Shown here piece after piece: positions 16,336 to 27,019 of a stretch of DNA of 48,801 nt. The translations under genes were made by a program, and so were the position numbers. This DNA comes from Companilactobacillus kimchiensis. GTDB lineage: Bacteria > Bacillota > Bacilli > Lactobacillales > Lactobacillaceae. Every line of letters starts with the position of its first letter. Position 1 is the first letter of the stretch. The notes beneath the pieces are model-generated. The model saw only the letters and a list, made by a program, of their open reading frames with translations, was not told the DNA's origin and did no database searches. The stretch lies in the NCBI RefSeq assembly GCF_001438805.1, contig NZ_JQCF01000015.1, positions 1-48,801 on the forward strand, read 5' to 3'.

Positions 16336-17487
16336 TTATACTCCTTTTTTAAGGTGCCATTGTGGTCTGCCAATCAGCACTCCGAATGGAGGAACCTTGT
16401 AGCAGAACCATGAGATTAAGAATGCTCCACCGAGAACAAAAGCATACCCAAGCGGTAACATTAATAGCATGACGACTGAGGGAACTTTGATCATGCTGAG
16501 AATTCCATAAAGCATTGTAAGTGGAATCGTTTGAACTAAGTAAATTCCAAAAGATACCTTTGACATATTCTTGATACCTCGATCTAACCAATTAGGTAGA
16601 CCACGATTTCTAGCGTGGGCATATTGCCGACCAATCCAGAAAACAAAGGCAATCATGAAGATGTCATAAATAAAGATAAATGGTTGGTGAATTGATTCGG
16701 TTGCACTCATACTTAATTTCAAAATATGTAGATTTCCAAAGAACAAGGCAACTGTACCAATCGCTAAAACTAACGTTGACCAACCAATCATGCGATGATA
16801 TTTTTCAATGAATTTATCAACTTGATCGTAATGAATTGCCACATATGCTCCGGCGATAAAATAAAATTGATAAACTAAAACGTTCATTCCATAAGCTCGA
16901 AAGAGATACCACCAACTGTCACGATTAACACCTGGTAACCAATATTTGATACCGATCAATAATAATAATTGGATAATGGCACTGGTTATCAAGATGGCTA
17001 AATGATGATCCGGTAATTTTTTAAACAGATAAACTATTAACGGGAAAATCAGATATAACTGGAACGTCACGAGAATGTAGTACATGTAATACTTATTCCC
17101 ATGAATAACGGCATCGGTTAAATTTTTAAAGTAGTTCGGCCAACTCAGTGCAACACCAGCGGTAATTGTTGTGAACCACATGATGATGGCATTCCAACCG
17201 ATATAAGGAACTCCAACACTGATGTAACGTTTTTTCCAAAAGCTGAACCAATGATTTTCTTTATTGTAATAATTGAGAACTAAGACCAGACCGGTCATAA
17301 ACATAAAACCCATTCTGGTAAAATGAAGTGCCAAATGACTTGCTTCGATAAAAAGCTGACTTCCAGATCCATCAGCTACGTTATTCTTAAAAGCCGTGGT
17401 CGTATGATTCAATAACACGCCACCGATAAAAACAACTCGCATCAGATCCACTTCATGTAAATATCTTTTTTTCTGTGCCTCTGCCAA
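16336..17487 (-). CDS. Acyltransferase-3 family membrane protein
   Basis: Integral membrane O-acyltransferase of the AT3 family (OatA/WecH-like membrane domain), 383 residues with about ten membrane helices and no extracellular SGNH domain. The start has the family pattern HEVDLMRVVFIGGVLLNH, with the conserved His in the first helix, and later RMGFMFMTGLVLV. Such enzymes transfer acyl groups from the cytoplasm to cell-surface sugars or lipids. The start is TTG at 17487, preceded by AGAGGTGA; no ATG is better placed. It leads the operon with ligase 2 and the binding protein. The ligase may supply its acyl donor (inference). Confidence 0.83.
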   Translation of the reverse strand: MAEAQKKRYLHEVDLMRVVFIGGVLLNHTTTAFKNNVADGSGSQLFIEASHLALHFTRMGFMFMTGLVLVLNYYNKENHWFSFWKKRYISVGVPYIGWNAIIMWFTTITAGVALSWPNYFKNLTDAVIHGNKYYMYYILVTFQLYLIFPLIVYLFKKLPDHHLAILITSAIIQLLLLIGIKYWLPGVNRDSWWYLFRAYGMNVLVYQFYFIAGAYVAIHYDQVDKFIEKYHRMIGWSTLVLAIGTVALFFGNLHILKLSMSATESIHQPFIFIYDIFMIAFVFWIGRQYAHARNRGLPNWLDRGIKNMSKVSFGIYLVQTIPLTMLYGILSMIKVPSVVMLLMLPLGYAFVLGGAFLISWFCYKVPPFGVLIGRPQWHLKKGV

Positions 17488-17613
17488 AGCGTCACCTCTA
17501 TTACGATTTATTGCTTGTTCAAAAGCATATATAAGTTATAGCATCCTAGTAGTGGTGGGGTCTTGATGATTTATTAAGGTTAATATATGAATTTCTTATT
17601 TTAGGTTTGTTCA

Positions 17614-17697
17614 CTGCCGTCTTCCACAAAAATTGAAATTTAGCTGGAACGTGTTGGGCACAACTTGGAGCTAATTTCAATTTTTGCTCCAGACTAG
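17614..17697 (+). repeat. Element A, copy A3 (internally deleted)
   Basis: Both ends of element A are kept (TGCCGTCTTCC and CTCCAGACTAG), with the outer helix AAAAATTGAAATT/AATTTCAATTTTT and AGCT/AGCT. The inner hairpins are deleted, giving 84 bp instead of about 160. It fills the gap between the acyltransferase promoter and the HxlR terminator. Confidence 0.8.
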
Positions 17698-17752
17698 GTT
17701 TCTGTACATTTCTATTGTCATTTAAATACGACAATAGAATATTTAGACAAAC

Positions 17753-17809
17753 AAATAGTCCTATATTAATTGGCATGAATTATTCAAACCAATTGATATA
17801 GGACTATTT
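17753..17809 (-). terminator. Hairpin B2, terminator of the HxlR gene
   Basis: Arms at 17753-17773 and 17789-17809 pair over about 20 bp with one mismatch (AGTCCTATATTAATTGG / CCAATTGATATAGGACT). On the minus strand it follows the HxlR stop. It belongs to the hairpin B family at the centre of the composite repeats. A second perfect stem, TTCTATTGTC/GACAATAGAA, lies at 17710-17739. Confidence 0.7.
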
Positions 17810-17830
17810 TTAAAGCAAACAATCATAATT

Positions 17831-18181
17831 TTATTTATTCTTATGTGCTTCTCCCCAGTCACACATTGCATCCAACACTGGTATCAACGTTTCACCTTCT
17901 GCTGTTAAATCGTATTCTACTCTAGGTGGAATTTCTGGGAATTGATGTCTAGCTATTAATCCGTCGATAGTTAGACCATTGAGCGCATTTGTTAACGATT
18001 TTGAGGGAATTGAATCTAGAGCTCTTTTCAACTCGTTATATCTCATTGGTCCCTTTTTCAAGGACAAGACATACAGAATGCTGATTTTATATTTACCACC
18101 AATTTTATCTAAGGTGTAACCAAATCCTGTTTCAGATAAATTTTTATTAAAAACTTCATTGAGCAAATCACTTTTTATCAT
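17831..18181 (-). CDS. HxlR-family transcriptional regulator
   Basis: Winged-helix regulator of 116 residues, the normal HxlR length. Family segments are visible: GGKYKISILYVL, KGPMRYNELKRAL, IPSKSLTNALNGL and a C-terminal VEYDLTAEGETLIPVLDAMCDWG. It is transcribed divergently from the NAD(P)-binding protein gene at 18346, with an 18-bp palindrome between them. By analogy with HxlR-type redox or aldehyde sensors next to reductases, it probably controls that gene and itself. The single Cys in AMCDWG near the C-terminus could be redox-active, which is speculative. Confidence 0.88.
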   Translation of the reverse strand: MIKSDLLNEVFNKNLSETGFGYTLDKIGGKYKISILYVLSLKKGPMRYNELKRALDSIPSKSLTNALNGLTIDGLIARHQFPEIPPRVEYDLTAEGETLIPVLDAMCDWGEAHKNK

Positions 18182-18291
18182 TACGTTAGACTCCTTTAGG
18201 TGCGTTACGGTAATTATTTTGTCTTCTTGTTTAAGTAATTATAGGGTTATATACTCTCAATATCTTGAATCACAAGGTAAAGAATAAAACC

Positions 18292-18309
18292 TACTTTATA
18301 TATAAAGTA
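18292..18309. promoter_or_regulatory. Probable HxlR operator palindrome
   Basis: Perfect 18-bp palindrome TACTTTATATATAAAGTA in the divergent promoter region, 37 bp before the reductase ATG. Assignment to HxlR is by position. Confidence 0.6.
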
Positions 18310-18345
18310 AGTTAATTAACCTAAGAATATACCAAGGAGAAACTA

Positions 18346-18984
18346 ATGAAAACAATTGTTATCGGTGCATCTGGTAGAACTGGATCACAAATCTTATCAG
18401 AAATTAAAAAAGACGGTACTCAAGTTGTCGCTGGGGTTCGATCAACCAAAAAAGCAGCAGAATTTGAAAACCATGGAATTGAAACGGCAATTATTGACAT
18501 TGTTAATATGACCGTTGATGAAATAGCTGAAAAATTAGCTGATATTGATTCAATCGTATTTGCTTCCGGAGCATCCCAAGCACATCCTGAACAAGCAATG
18601 TGGATCGATTTAGACGGTGCCGTTAAAGTCATGCAGGCAGCAATAAAGAATCATATTGAAAAATTCATCATGATTTCTGCTGCTGGAGCCGAAGATCGAG
18701 CAACTTGGAGTATTTACGACATACCTCAATACTACATTGCCAAATATTATGCTGAACAATATCTGAAAACTTCAGGATTAATTTATACCGTCATCAGACC
18801 TGCCATTTTAACTGATGATAAAGCTAAAAAAGAAGTCGATCTAATCAATAATAACAATCCTAGAATAACCAGACAAGATGTTGCCCTGGTCACTGTAGAA
18901 GCACTAAAGAATGAAAAGTTTAATAATAAATCATTCAATCTATATGCAGGAACTACCAAAATATCTGACATCAAACCACTGTAA
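18346..18984 (+). CDS. NAD(P)-binding SDR-like protein (NmrA/YwnB type)
   Basis: Atypical short-chain dehydrogenase-like protein, 212 residues. The N-terminal dinucleotide motif is IVIGASGRTGSQI, which fits NADP. SAAGAEDRATW and YYIAKYYAEQYLKTSGLIYTVIRPAIL follow, matching the SDR_a5/NmrA-like group with its YxxxK-like pair. Family members act as NADPH-dependent quinone or flavin reductases or redox sensors. It starts with AAGGAG seven bases before the ATG. It is divergent from the HxlR gene, which probably regulates it. Cofactor binding is likely; the substrate is unknown. Confidence 0.85.
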   Translation: MKTIVIGASGRTGSQILSEIKKDGTQVVAGVRSTKKAAEFENHGIETAIIDIVNMTVDEIAEKLADIDSIVFASGASQAHPEQAMWIDLDGAVKVMQAAIKNHIEKFIMISAAGAEDRATWSIYDIPQYYIAKYYAEQYLKTSGLIYTVIRPAILTDDKAKKEVDLINNNNPRITRQDVALVTVEALKNEKFNNKSFNLYAGTTKISDIKPL

Positions 18985-19001
18985 AATTCTAAATATAACA
19001 A

Positions 19002-19051
19002 AAAAAATTCTCTTCATTAATTGATAATACAATCAATGAAGAGAATTTTTT
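19002..19051. terminator. Bidirectional terminator between convergent genes
   Basis: Perfect 17-bp stem with arms at 19002-19018 (AAAAAATTCTCTTCATT) and 19035-19051. T runs lie on both sides, serving the reductase rightward and argH leftward. Confidence 0.88.
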
Positions 19052-19074
19052 GATTTTTGCTATTAAAAAAGGAT

Positions 19075-20454
19075 CTAGCTCAATTCTTCCTTAGCTTTAT
19101 CGATTTGTGCTTGAACTTGTTTAAACCCAGTACCACCGTAAGAATTTCTTCTGGCGACGGCAACTTCTGGTTTCAAGACTTCATAGACATCTTCTTCGAT
19201 CAAAGGTGAGATTTCTTTAAATTCAGCCATCGAAATATCTTGCAGATTCTTACCCGTTTGAATTCCTTTTAACACTAATTCACCAACAATACCATGGGCT
19301 TGTCTAAAGGGAATCCCTTTAGTAGCCAAGTAATCAGCCAATTCAGTCGCATTAGAAAAATCATGTGTTGTAGCTTTATACATATTATCTTTCTTAACTT
19401 TAACAGTTGAGATCATGCCATTGAACACTCTCAAAGCTGGCAAAATAGTTTTGACAGTATCAAAGACACCTTCTTTATCTTCTTGTAGGTCCTTATTGTA
19501 GGCCAAAGGTAAAGATTTCATCGTTGAAAGTAATCCGAACAGATGACCGAAGACACGACCACTCTTTCCACGGATCAACTCCGCCATATCAGGATTCTTC
19601 TTCTGAGGCATGATAGAACTTCCGGTCGTGTACTTGTCGCTCAATTCCAAATAATTGAATTCGTAACTGACCCACATGCTGAGTTCTTCACAGAATCGAG
19701 ATAAATGTAGCATCAAAATTGAAGAATTACTCAAGAATTCCAAAGCAAAGTCACGATCAGACACAGCGTCCAATGAATTGCTATAAATATCACCAAATCC
19801 TAATTCGTCAGCGGTAAATTGACGATCAATTGGGAAGGTTGTTCCGGCTAAGGCTGCGGCACCTAAAGGCATAATATCAGTATGCTTTTCATTAAATTCA
19901 AACCGCTCAATATCACGTTTCAACATTGAATAGTAAGCCATCAAGTAGTGGCCGTAAGAAATTGGTTGAGCGTGTTGTAAATGAGTATATCCAGGCATAA
20001 TTGTCTCAACATTCTCAGCCGCCAACTTAACCAAAGTCTTTTGAATCGTTTTGATTTCTTCAATGATTTTAGGCAAACGATTCTTAACATAAAGATGAAA
20101 GTCGGTTGCCACTTGGTCATTTCTAGAACGACCAGTATGTAACTTCCCCGCTACGGGACCAATTCGATCAGTCAAAATACTTTCAATATTCATATGGATA
20201 TCTTCATTTTCGACTGTGAAATGGAGTTTGTTTTGGTGAAGATCTTTTTGAATATCTTCCAGTCCAGCGACAATTTGACTGACATCATCTGAACTCAAGA
20301 TACCGGTCTTTTGCAACATTTTGACATGTGCCAAAGACCCTTCAATATCTTCATCAGCCATCAACTGATCAAAACTAATTGAAGCACCAAATTCATCTAC
20401 CCAAGAATCAGCCTGAGCTGAGAATCTTCCACCCCACAGTTTTTCTGTGCTCAT
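19075..20454 (-). CDS. argH: Argininosuccinate lyase
   Basis: Last step of arginine synthesis: argininosuccinate to arginine plus fumarate, in the cytoplasm. 459 residues, the standard length. The fumarase/lyase signature [12 protein letters not shown] is present, as are the N-terminal KLWGGRFS, the motif [13 protein letters not shown] and the catalytic His region [17 protein letters not shown]. The ATG overlaps the argG stop (ATGA), so the two are translationally coupled. Nothing is missing or unusual. Confidence 0.97.
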   Translation of the reverse strand: MSTEKLWGGRFSAQADSWVDEFGASISFDQLMADEDIEGSLAHVKMLQKTGILSSDDVSQIVAGLEDIQKDLHQNKLHFTVENEDIHMNIESILTDRIGPVAGKLHTGRSRNDQVATDFHLYVKNRLPKIIEEIKTIQKTLVKLAAENVETIMPGYTHLQHAQPISYGHYLMAYYSMLKRDIERFEFNEKHTDIMPLGAAALAGTTFPIDRQFTADELGFGDIYSNSLDAVSDRDFALEFLSNSSILMLHLSRFCEELSMWVSYEFNYLELSDKYTTGSSIMPQKKNPDMAELIRGKSGRVFGHLFGLLSTMKSLPLAYNKDLQEDKEGVFDTVKTILPALRVFNGMISTVKVKKDNMYKATTHDFSNATELADYLATKGIPFRQAHGIVGELVLKGIQTGKNLQDISMAEFKEISPLIEEDVYEVLKPEVAVARRNSYGGTGFKQVQAQIDKAKEELS

Positions 20455-21695
20455 TGGTTGACCTCAGTTTGGTGAGTTTGGTTAGCCTTTTTTTCAGCAA
20501 CCTTATTGGCTACTTGAGCAGAAACTTGAGTTGGTAGACCCCAAAGTTTGATAAATCCTTGTGCCGCTTCTTGGTCAAATGAATCAGCAGAAGTGTATGT
20601 TGCCAAATCTTTATCATAAAGTGAATTAGGTGATTTACGTCCTTGAACCCAGATAGTACCTTTAAAGAGCTTTAATTTAACTGTTCCATTGACCATCTTT
20701 TGACTTTCATGCAAGAAGGCCAACAATGAATCCATCAATGGTGAGAACCACAATCCGTTATAAATTGTGTCACTCAATTCTTTTTCAATATATGGTTTGA
20801 AGTGAGCCAAATCACGTTCGAGTGTCAAATCTTCAAGTTCTTTGTGAGCTTTCAATAAGACCGCAGCAGCTGGTGTTTCGTAAACTTCACGCGACTTGAT
20901 ACCAACCAATCTGTTTTCAATGTGATCAATTCTACCGATACCATTTTCACCGGCAACGACATTTAGTTCTTGGATCATATCAGACAACTTCATTTTTTCG
21001 CCGTCCAATGTCACCGGAACACCGTGTTCGAATTTAATTTCGATACTTGTTGGTTCATCAGGAGTTTTTTCAATTGGATTAGTGATGTCAAAAGCATCCT
21101 CCGGTGCTTCATTCCATGGGTCTTCCAATACTCCACACTCGTTAGCACGTCCCCAAATATTGGCGTCAATTGAATATGGTGAGTCCAAATCTATTGGAAT
21201 TGGAATGTTATGTTCCCTAGCATATTTAATTTCTTCCTCACGTGACCAGTGCCAATCACGAACTGGGCCAAGCACTGTCATTTCTGGTGCCAAAGCGTGG
21301 ATAGCAACTTCAAAACGAACTTGATCATTACCTTTTCCGGTACAGCCATGGGCAATGGCGACTGCATCATTTTCTTGGGCAATTTCTACTAATTTTTTAC
21401 TAATAAGAGGTCGGGATAGAGCAGAGAGAAGCGGATAAACACCTTCGTAGAGGGTGTGTCCTTGTAAAGCTACTAATGCGTAATCATCAGCGAATTCATC
21501 CAAAGCATCAATGGCGATGGCATCAACCGCACCGGCATCGATTGCCTTGTTCTTGATAAACTCAAGATCTTTTCCTTCACCAACGTTAATACAACATGCA
21601 ATGACGTCGTATCCTTTATTTTTTAGCCACGGAATCGCTACTGATGTATCCAATCCGCCTGAATATGCTAGAACTACTTTGTTTGTCTCTGTCAT
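20451..21695 (-). CDS. argG: Argininosuccinate synthase
   Basis: ATP-dependent condensation of citrulline and aspartate to argininosuccinate. 414 residues, a usual length. The N-terminal PP-loop is [18 protein letters not shown], and the second signature [13 protein letters not shown] is intact. It is first gene of the argGH operon, with GGGAGAT before the ATG. A sigma-A promoter lies about 45 bp upstream, with a half ArgR site in its spacer. No other arginine genes are in the window, so citrulline must come from ornithine transcarbamylase or uptake. Confidence 0.97.
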   Translation of the reverse strand: MTETNKVVLAYSGGLDTSVAIPWLKNKGYDVIACCINVGEGKDLEFIKNKAIDAGAVDAIAIDALDEFADDYALVALQGHTLYEGVYPLLSALSRPLISKKLVEIAQENDAVAIAHGCTGKGNDQVRFEVAIHALAPEMTVLGPVRDWHWSREEEIKYAREHNIPIPIDLDSPYSIDANIWGRANECGVLEDPWNEAPEDAFDITNPIEKTPDEPTSIEIKFEHGVPVTLDGEKMKLSDMIQELNVVAGENGIGRIDHIENRLVGIKSREVYETPAAAVLLKAHKELEDLTLERDLAHFKPYIEKELSDTIYNGLWFSPLMDSLLAFLHESQKMVNGTVKLKLFKGTIWVQGRKSPNSLYDKDLATYTSADSFDQEAAQGFIKLWGLPTQVSAQVANKVAEKKANQTHQTEVNQ

Positions 21696-21739
21696 AATAC
21701 TATCTCCCTTTATTAGAAAAAAATTAATTTATGAAAATG

Positions 21740-21768
21740 ATATTAACACCATTAAAATTCATTTTCAA
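21740..21768 (-). promoter_or_regulatory. argGH promoter with possible ARG half box
   Basis: Minus strand TTGAAA, 17-bp spacer, TAATAT. The spacer contains TGAATTTTAAT, which matches the first 11 positions of the ArgR consensus TGAATWWWWATTCA but not the rest. The promoter is well supported; ArgR control is tentative. Confidence 0.6.
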
Positions 21769-21825
21769 CAACTAAATTAGAGGAAAATTAGAAATTCTAA
21801 CTTTTTATAATATAATTTTTTATCT

Positions 21826-24132
21826 CTAAAGCTCAATGGTAAGCTTTTCCTTCGGTTCAACTTGATAATCTTTGTCATGATAAATAAATTTAAATTTACT
21901 ATCAGATACTATCGAAAAATAATCTTGAGTGGCCAAAACTTTAATTTTTACACCTTGCCAAATCAGTGAATATTTCAAAGTTTCCCAAGTTTTAGGAAGC
22001 TGCGGTTGAATAGACAAATTGTCTTCGACGATTCTAACCCCACCGAATCCTTCAATCACGGTATTATAAATACCACCCATACTCCCCAGATGAATTCCTT
22101 TAACGGACGATTGCATGTTAGTCCCCAGATCAATCTGACAGGCATGTTCAAAATAGCTAAAAGCTTGTTCGTATAAGCTAAGATCATTTGCCAAAATAGC
22201 ATGTGTTGAGTATGACAAAGAAGAATCATGGGTAGTTCGAGGTTCATAGAAGAACCAATTTTTCTTAATAACACTTGTAGAGAATTTATCTTCAAAAAGT
22301 TTCAATAATAGTAAGACATCAGCCTGCTTGGTAACTTGGATCTTATCCAATTGTTTCAAGTTGAAATCCTTAAAAATTTCTGAAGTATTATCCGATTCCT
22401 TATATTTTTGAACATTGATGGTTTTATAAGATAAATAATTGTCATCTTGAGGAATAATTTTCTCAGCATCTGGTTGTGGCAAGTACATCATTGAAGCTTT
22501 CTCAATCAGATCTCTAAATAGAGTCGCTAATGGTAATTTCTTATCCAAAGAAGTATATGTTGCCATATCATTTTGGCGCAAATCAGCAATTATATTGGCA
22601 CCCTTTTCCATACACCAATGTGCCATGTAATTAGTAAAGGCATTGTTGTTAGCATGTTCCTTATACTCATCAGGACCAATCACATCAGTAATTTGATAAC
22701 GATTTAATCTGGTACTCCATTCCACCCGACTGGCCCAGAATTTAGCACATTGTAAAATGATCTCATCACCCATACGTTTAGCAAATTTTTGATCATCGGT
22801 TGCTCTCAAATATTGAGAAACTCCAAAGGCAACATCACTAGTCACGTGTAATTCACTTTCACCTGATAAAATTTTCATCGGTTCGCCTGTGATAATATCA
22901 GCACCACCCCAAAGTGGCGAAGATTCAGCGTCAATTGGCATAGCAGCTTCCCAAGGATATTGAGCGCCTTGATAACCATTTTGGTGAGCTTTTTTGACTG
23001 CACCTATCAATCCTAGGTAACGATATTCCATTAAATTATGCGCATATTGTGGCAAATTAAAAGTAAAGAATGGCATCATAAACATTTCAGTATCCCAAAA
23101 AGCATGGCCTTTGTACCCCTCACCTGTCATCCCTTTAGCACCGATATTCATTCCAAAATCGTGCGGTGTATTAGAAATCAATTGATAACGAGCATAATTA
23201 ACTGCAATTTGCGGTTTATTATTATGAGATTTAATCTCGACTAGACTCTTTTGCCAAAATTGTTCCTCCCAAACTCGACTAGACTCAGCTAACAAACTCG
23301 CATAGCTGGTCCGACCTAAGTGTTCCAATTCATGAATTGAGTCTCGACCAACGCCGTATCTAAGATCCTTATCCGTGCTGGAATAAACATTGGCATACTT
23401 CACGAAGGTCAAAGTTTGATTCTTTTCAACGCCGATTGAATAATTAGCAAAGGCTTGGCGCCGATTCAATTCCAAATGAGGATTCAATGACAATTCCACT
23501 TTATCCAAAAATAAACGATGATATTCCGTCAAGGCAAATTTAACCTTTGAATCTTGTGTTTGCGTCTGCATTTGTACAAAACGAGCTCTAAATAAACGTT
23601 TGCTGCCTTCAACCAAATGTTGAGTTCCACTATTAGTCATCTGCCCATCAATTCCCGATTTGATTTGAATCCTTACATTATTATTCAACGGGGTTACTGT
23701 CACCTTAGAAACAAATAGATGTAAGTTAGCCATTGAAACAAACCGTCGAAATTCAAATTTGAATTGTTCTTTATCAAACTTCCAATCAAATGAACGAGTT
23801 ACTTCACCATTCTTCAAATTCAAACCACGTTGATAATTAGTAACCTCACCCTGATCCAAATTAAAAATTTTACCATTGATTTTAATTTCCAAATTGACAA
23901 TATCAGGTAAATTGGGTAATTCGGTAGGTTCATCTTGAAACTTATCAAAAGTTCCTAATATAAACATGTCTCGCTTTTCATTGAGATAATGTTCCTCAAA
24001 TGTCCCTCGAATACCTAAATAGCCATTACCTTGGAAAAGCAATGATTCAAATTTACTAAGGTTGTTTGTATTCGGAGTATTACTACCGATCCACCAATCA
24101 TTATCTTTTTTCGTATCTACGCCAAATAACAT
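21826..24132 (-). CDS. Glycoside hydrolase family 65 phosphorylase (paralog 1)
   Basis: Cytoplasmic disaccharide phosphorylase, about 768 residues. GH65 enzymes split alpha-glucosides such as maltose, kojibiose, nigerose or trehalose with phosphate into beta-glucose 1-phosphate and a sugar. Landmarks are LLFQGNGYLGIRG near the N-terminus, GEGYKGHAFWDTEMFMMP, and the general-acid glutamate in DVIGPDEYKEHANNNAFTN. I prefer the ATG at 24132 over one nine bases upstream, because the protein then aligns from residue 1 with the paralog at 30565-32901 (MLFGVDTKK versus MKFCVDTNK). No beta-phosphoglucomutase is in the window. Maltose phosphorylase is only one candidate. Confidence 0.87.
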   Translation of the reverse strand: MLFGVDTKKDNDWWIGSNTPNTNNLSKFESLLFQGNGYLGIRGTFEEHYLNEKRDMFILGTFDKFQDEPTELPNLPDIVNLEIKINGKIFNLDQGEVTNYQRGLNLKNGEVTRSFDWKFDKEQFKFEFRRFVSMANLHLFVSKVTVTPLNNNVRIQIKSGIDGQMTNSGTQHLVEGSKRLFRARFVQMQTQTQDSKVKFALTEYHRLFLDKVELSLNPHLELNRRQAFANYSIGVEKNQTLTFVKYANVYSSTDKDLRYGVGRDSIHELEHLGRTSYASLLAESSRVWEEQFWQKSLVEIKSHNNKPQIAVNYARYQLISNTPHDFGMNIGAKGMTGEGYKGHAFWDTEMFMMPFFTFNLPQYAHNLMEYRYLGLIGAVKKAHQNGYQGAQYPWEAAMPIDAESSPLWGGADIITGEPMKILSGESELHVTSDVAFGVSQYLRATDDQKFAKRMGDEIILQCAKFWASRVEWSTRLNRYQITDVIGPDEYKEHANNNAFTNYMAHWCMEKGANIIADLRQNDMATYTSLDKKLPLATLFRDLIEKASMMYLPQPDAEKIIPQDDNYLSYKTINVQKYKESDNTSEIFKDFNLKQLDKIQVTKQADVLLLLKLFEDKFSTSVIKKNWFFYEPRTTHDSSLSYSTHAILANDLSLYEQAFSYFEHACQIDLGTNMQSSVKGIHLGSMGGIYNTVIEGFGGVRIVEDNLSIQPQLPKTWETLKYSLIWQGVKIKVLATQDYFSIVSDSKFKFIYHDKDYQVEPKEKLTIEL

Positions 24133-24218
24133 ATTAATCATCTTTCCTTAAGTCATCATTTGTTTAAACACATATTCGTTCTCCCTTCAAATATAATTAT
24201 TTATTTTATAAATGGCAA

Positions 24219-24250
24219 CAAAAAAGACATACTTTTTGACGGTATGTCTT
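24219..24250 (-). terminator. Terminator of the GH1-ROK operon
   Basis: Arms AAGACATAC (24224-24232) and GTATGTCTT (24242-24250), followed by a T run on the minus strand. It separates the ROK gene from the GH65 gene. Confidence 0.85.
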
Positions 24251-24257
24251 CATTCAT

Positions 24258-25157
24258 CTAGGCATTAATTAATTGATAGACTGCACCGATCATGCCGGCA
24301 TCGTTTTTGAGCTTAGCAGCTTTCACAGGTGGCAAGTCTAAATTCTTGATACTATTGTGAATTTTTTTAACTTCCTCAATAGTTTTATTTAAGTTATCGA
24401 TAAATTCAGTGTTAGCACTAATTCCTCCACCGATAATAACCACAGCTGGATCAAAAGCAACTTCAAGATTGATAATTCCTTTAGCCAAACTGTGATAATA
24501 ACTCTTCAAAATATTATTGGCAAGAGCCTCTCCGGCATCAGCCCGTTTAAAAATCAAACGTGCATCGTCAACTGGTTGCTCACTAAATTGATTATAGCGT
24601 CTAATCAAACCAATCACGGTAGCACCGCGGAAATTTAAAGTTCCCATTTCCACATCAATATCATCATCTTCAACAATCATCCAACCGAACTCACCAGACC
24701 GAGCATGTGCTCCACGATAAATTTGATCATTGATCACTAAAGCACCACCGACACCAGTTCCTAAGACTAAACTGAGATAATCATGAATCCCTTGAGCAGA
24801 GCCAATCCATTTTTCGGCGACTGCTGCTGCATTAGCATCATTCTCAACCTTAGTTGGCAAACCAGTTTTTGCTTCAAGTAGTTCTTTCAAATTGATACCA
24901 GTGAAACAGGTAACAGCACCAGAAGTAGTTAAGAAACCATTCGCTTGGACAACCCCAGGCATACTAACTCCGATACCGATAATATTTGCATCAACGGATT
25001 TTATTTTTTCAACCGCTGCAACTAAATCATTCAGCAGACCCTCTTGGTCTGTATCTTTAGTTTTGAAACTAGCTTTGTTCGAAACAATTCCATCCTCATC
25101 GACCAAACCATATTTAACTGAGGTCCCACCAATATCAATTCCAATATATTTTTTCAT
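24258..25157 (-). CDS. ROK-family sugar kinase
   Basis: Putative ATP-dependent sugar kinase, 299 residues. The N-terminal phosphate motif is YIGIDIGGTSVKYGLV, followed by KVENDANAAAVAE and LVLGTGVGGALV, and a second glycine-rich loop VVIIGGGIS. The CxCGxxGC zinc motif common in ROK proteins is absent (the region reads RSGEFGWM), as in BglK-like beta-glucoside kinases. I start at the ATG 25157, one base after the GH1 stop, rather than an upstream start inside GH1. Co-transcription with a 6-phospho-beta-glucosidase suggests that it phosphorylates glucose or a beta-glucoside. Confidence 0.85.
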   Translation of the reverse strand: MKKYIGIDIGGTSVKYGLVDEDGIVSNKASFKTKDTDQEGLLNDLVAAVEKIKSVDANIIGIGVSMPGVVQANGFLTTSGAVTCFTGINLKELLEAKTGLPTKVENDANAAAVAEKWIGSAQGIHDYLSLVLGTGVGGALVINDQIYRGAHARSGEFGWMIVEDDDIDVEMGTLNFRGATVIGLIRRYNQFSEQPVDDARLIFKRADAGEALANNILKSYYHSLAKGIINLEVAFDPAVVIIGGGISANTEFIDNLNKTIEEVKKIHNSIKNLDLPPVKAAKLKNDAGMIGAVYQLINA

Positions 25158-25158
25158 T

Positions 25159-27019
<1,861 letters not shown>

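Noticed and set aside
17546-17776. ORFs within the composite repeats (also 41001-41249 and 26525-26746)
   Set aside because: They lie in repeat or terminator DNA, lack ribosome sites and share no similarity with known proteins.
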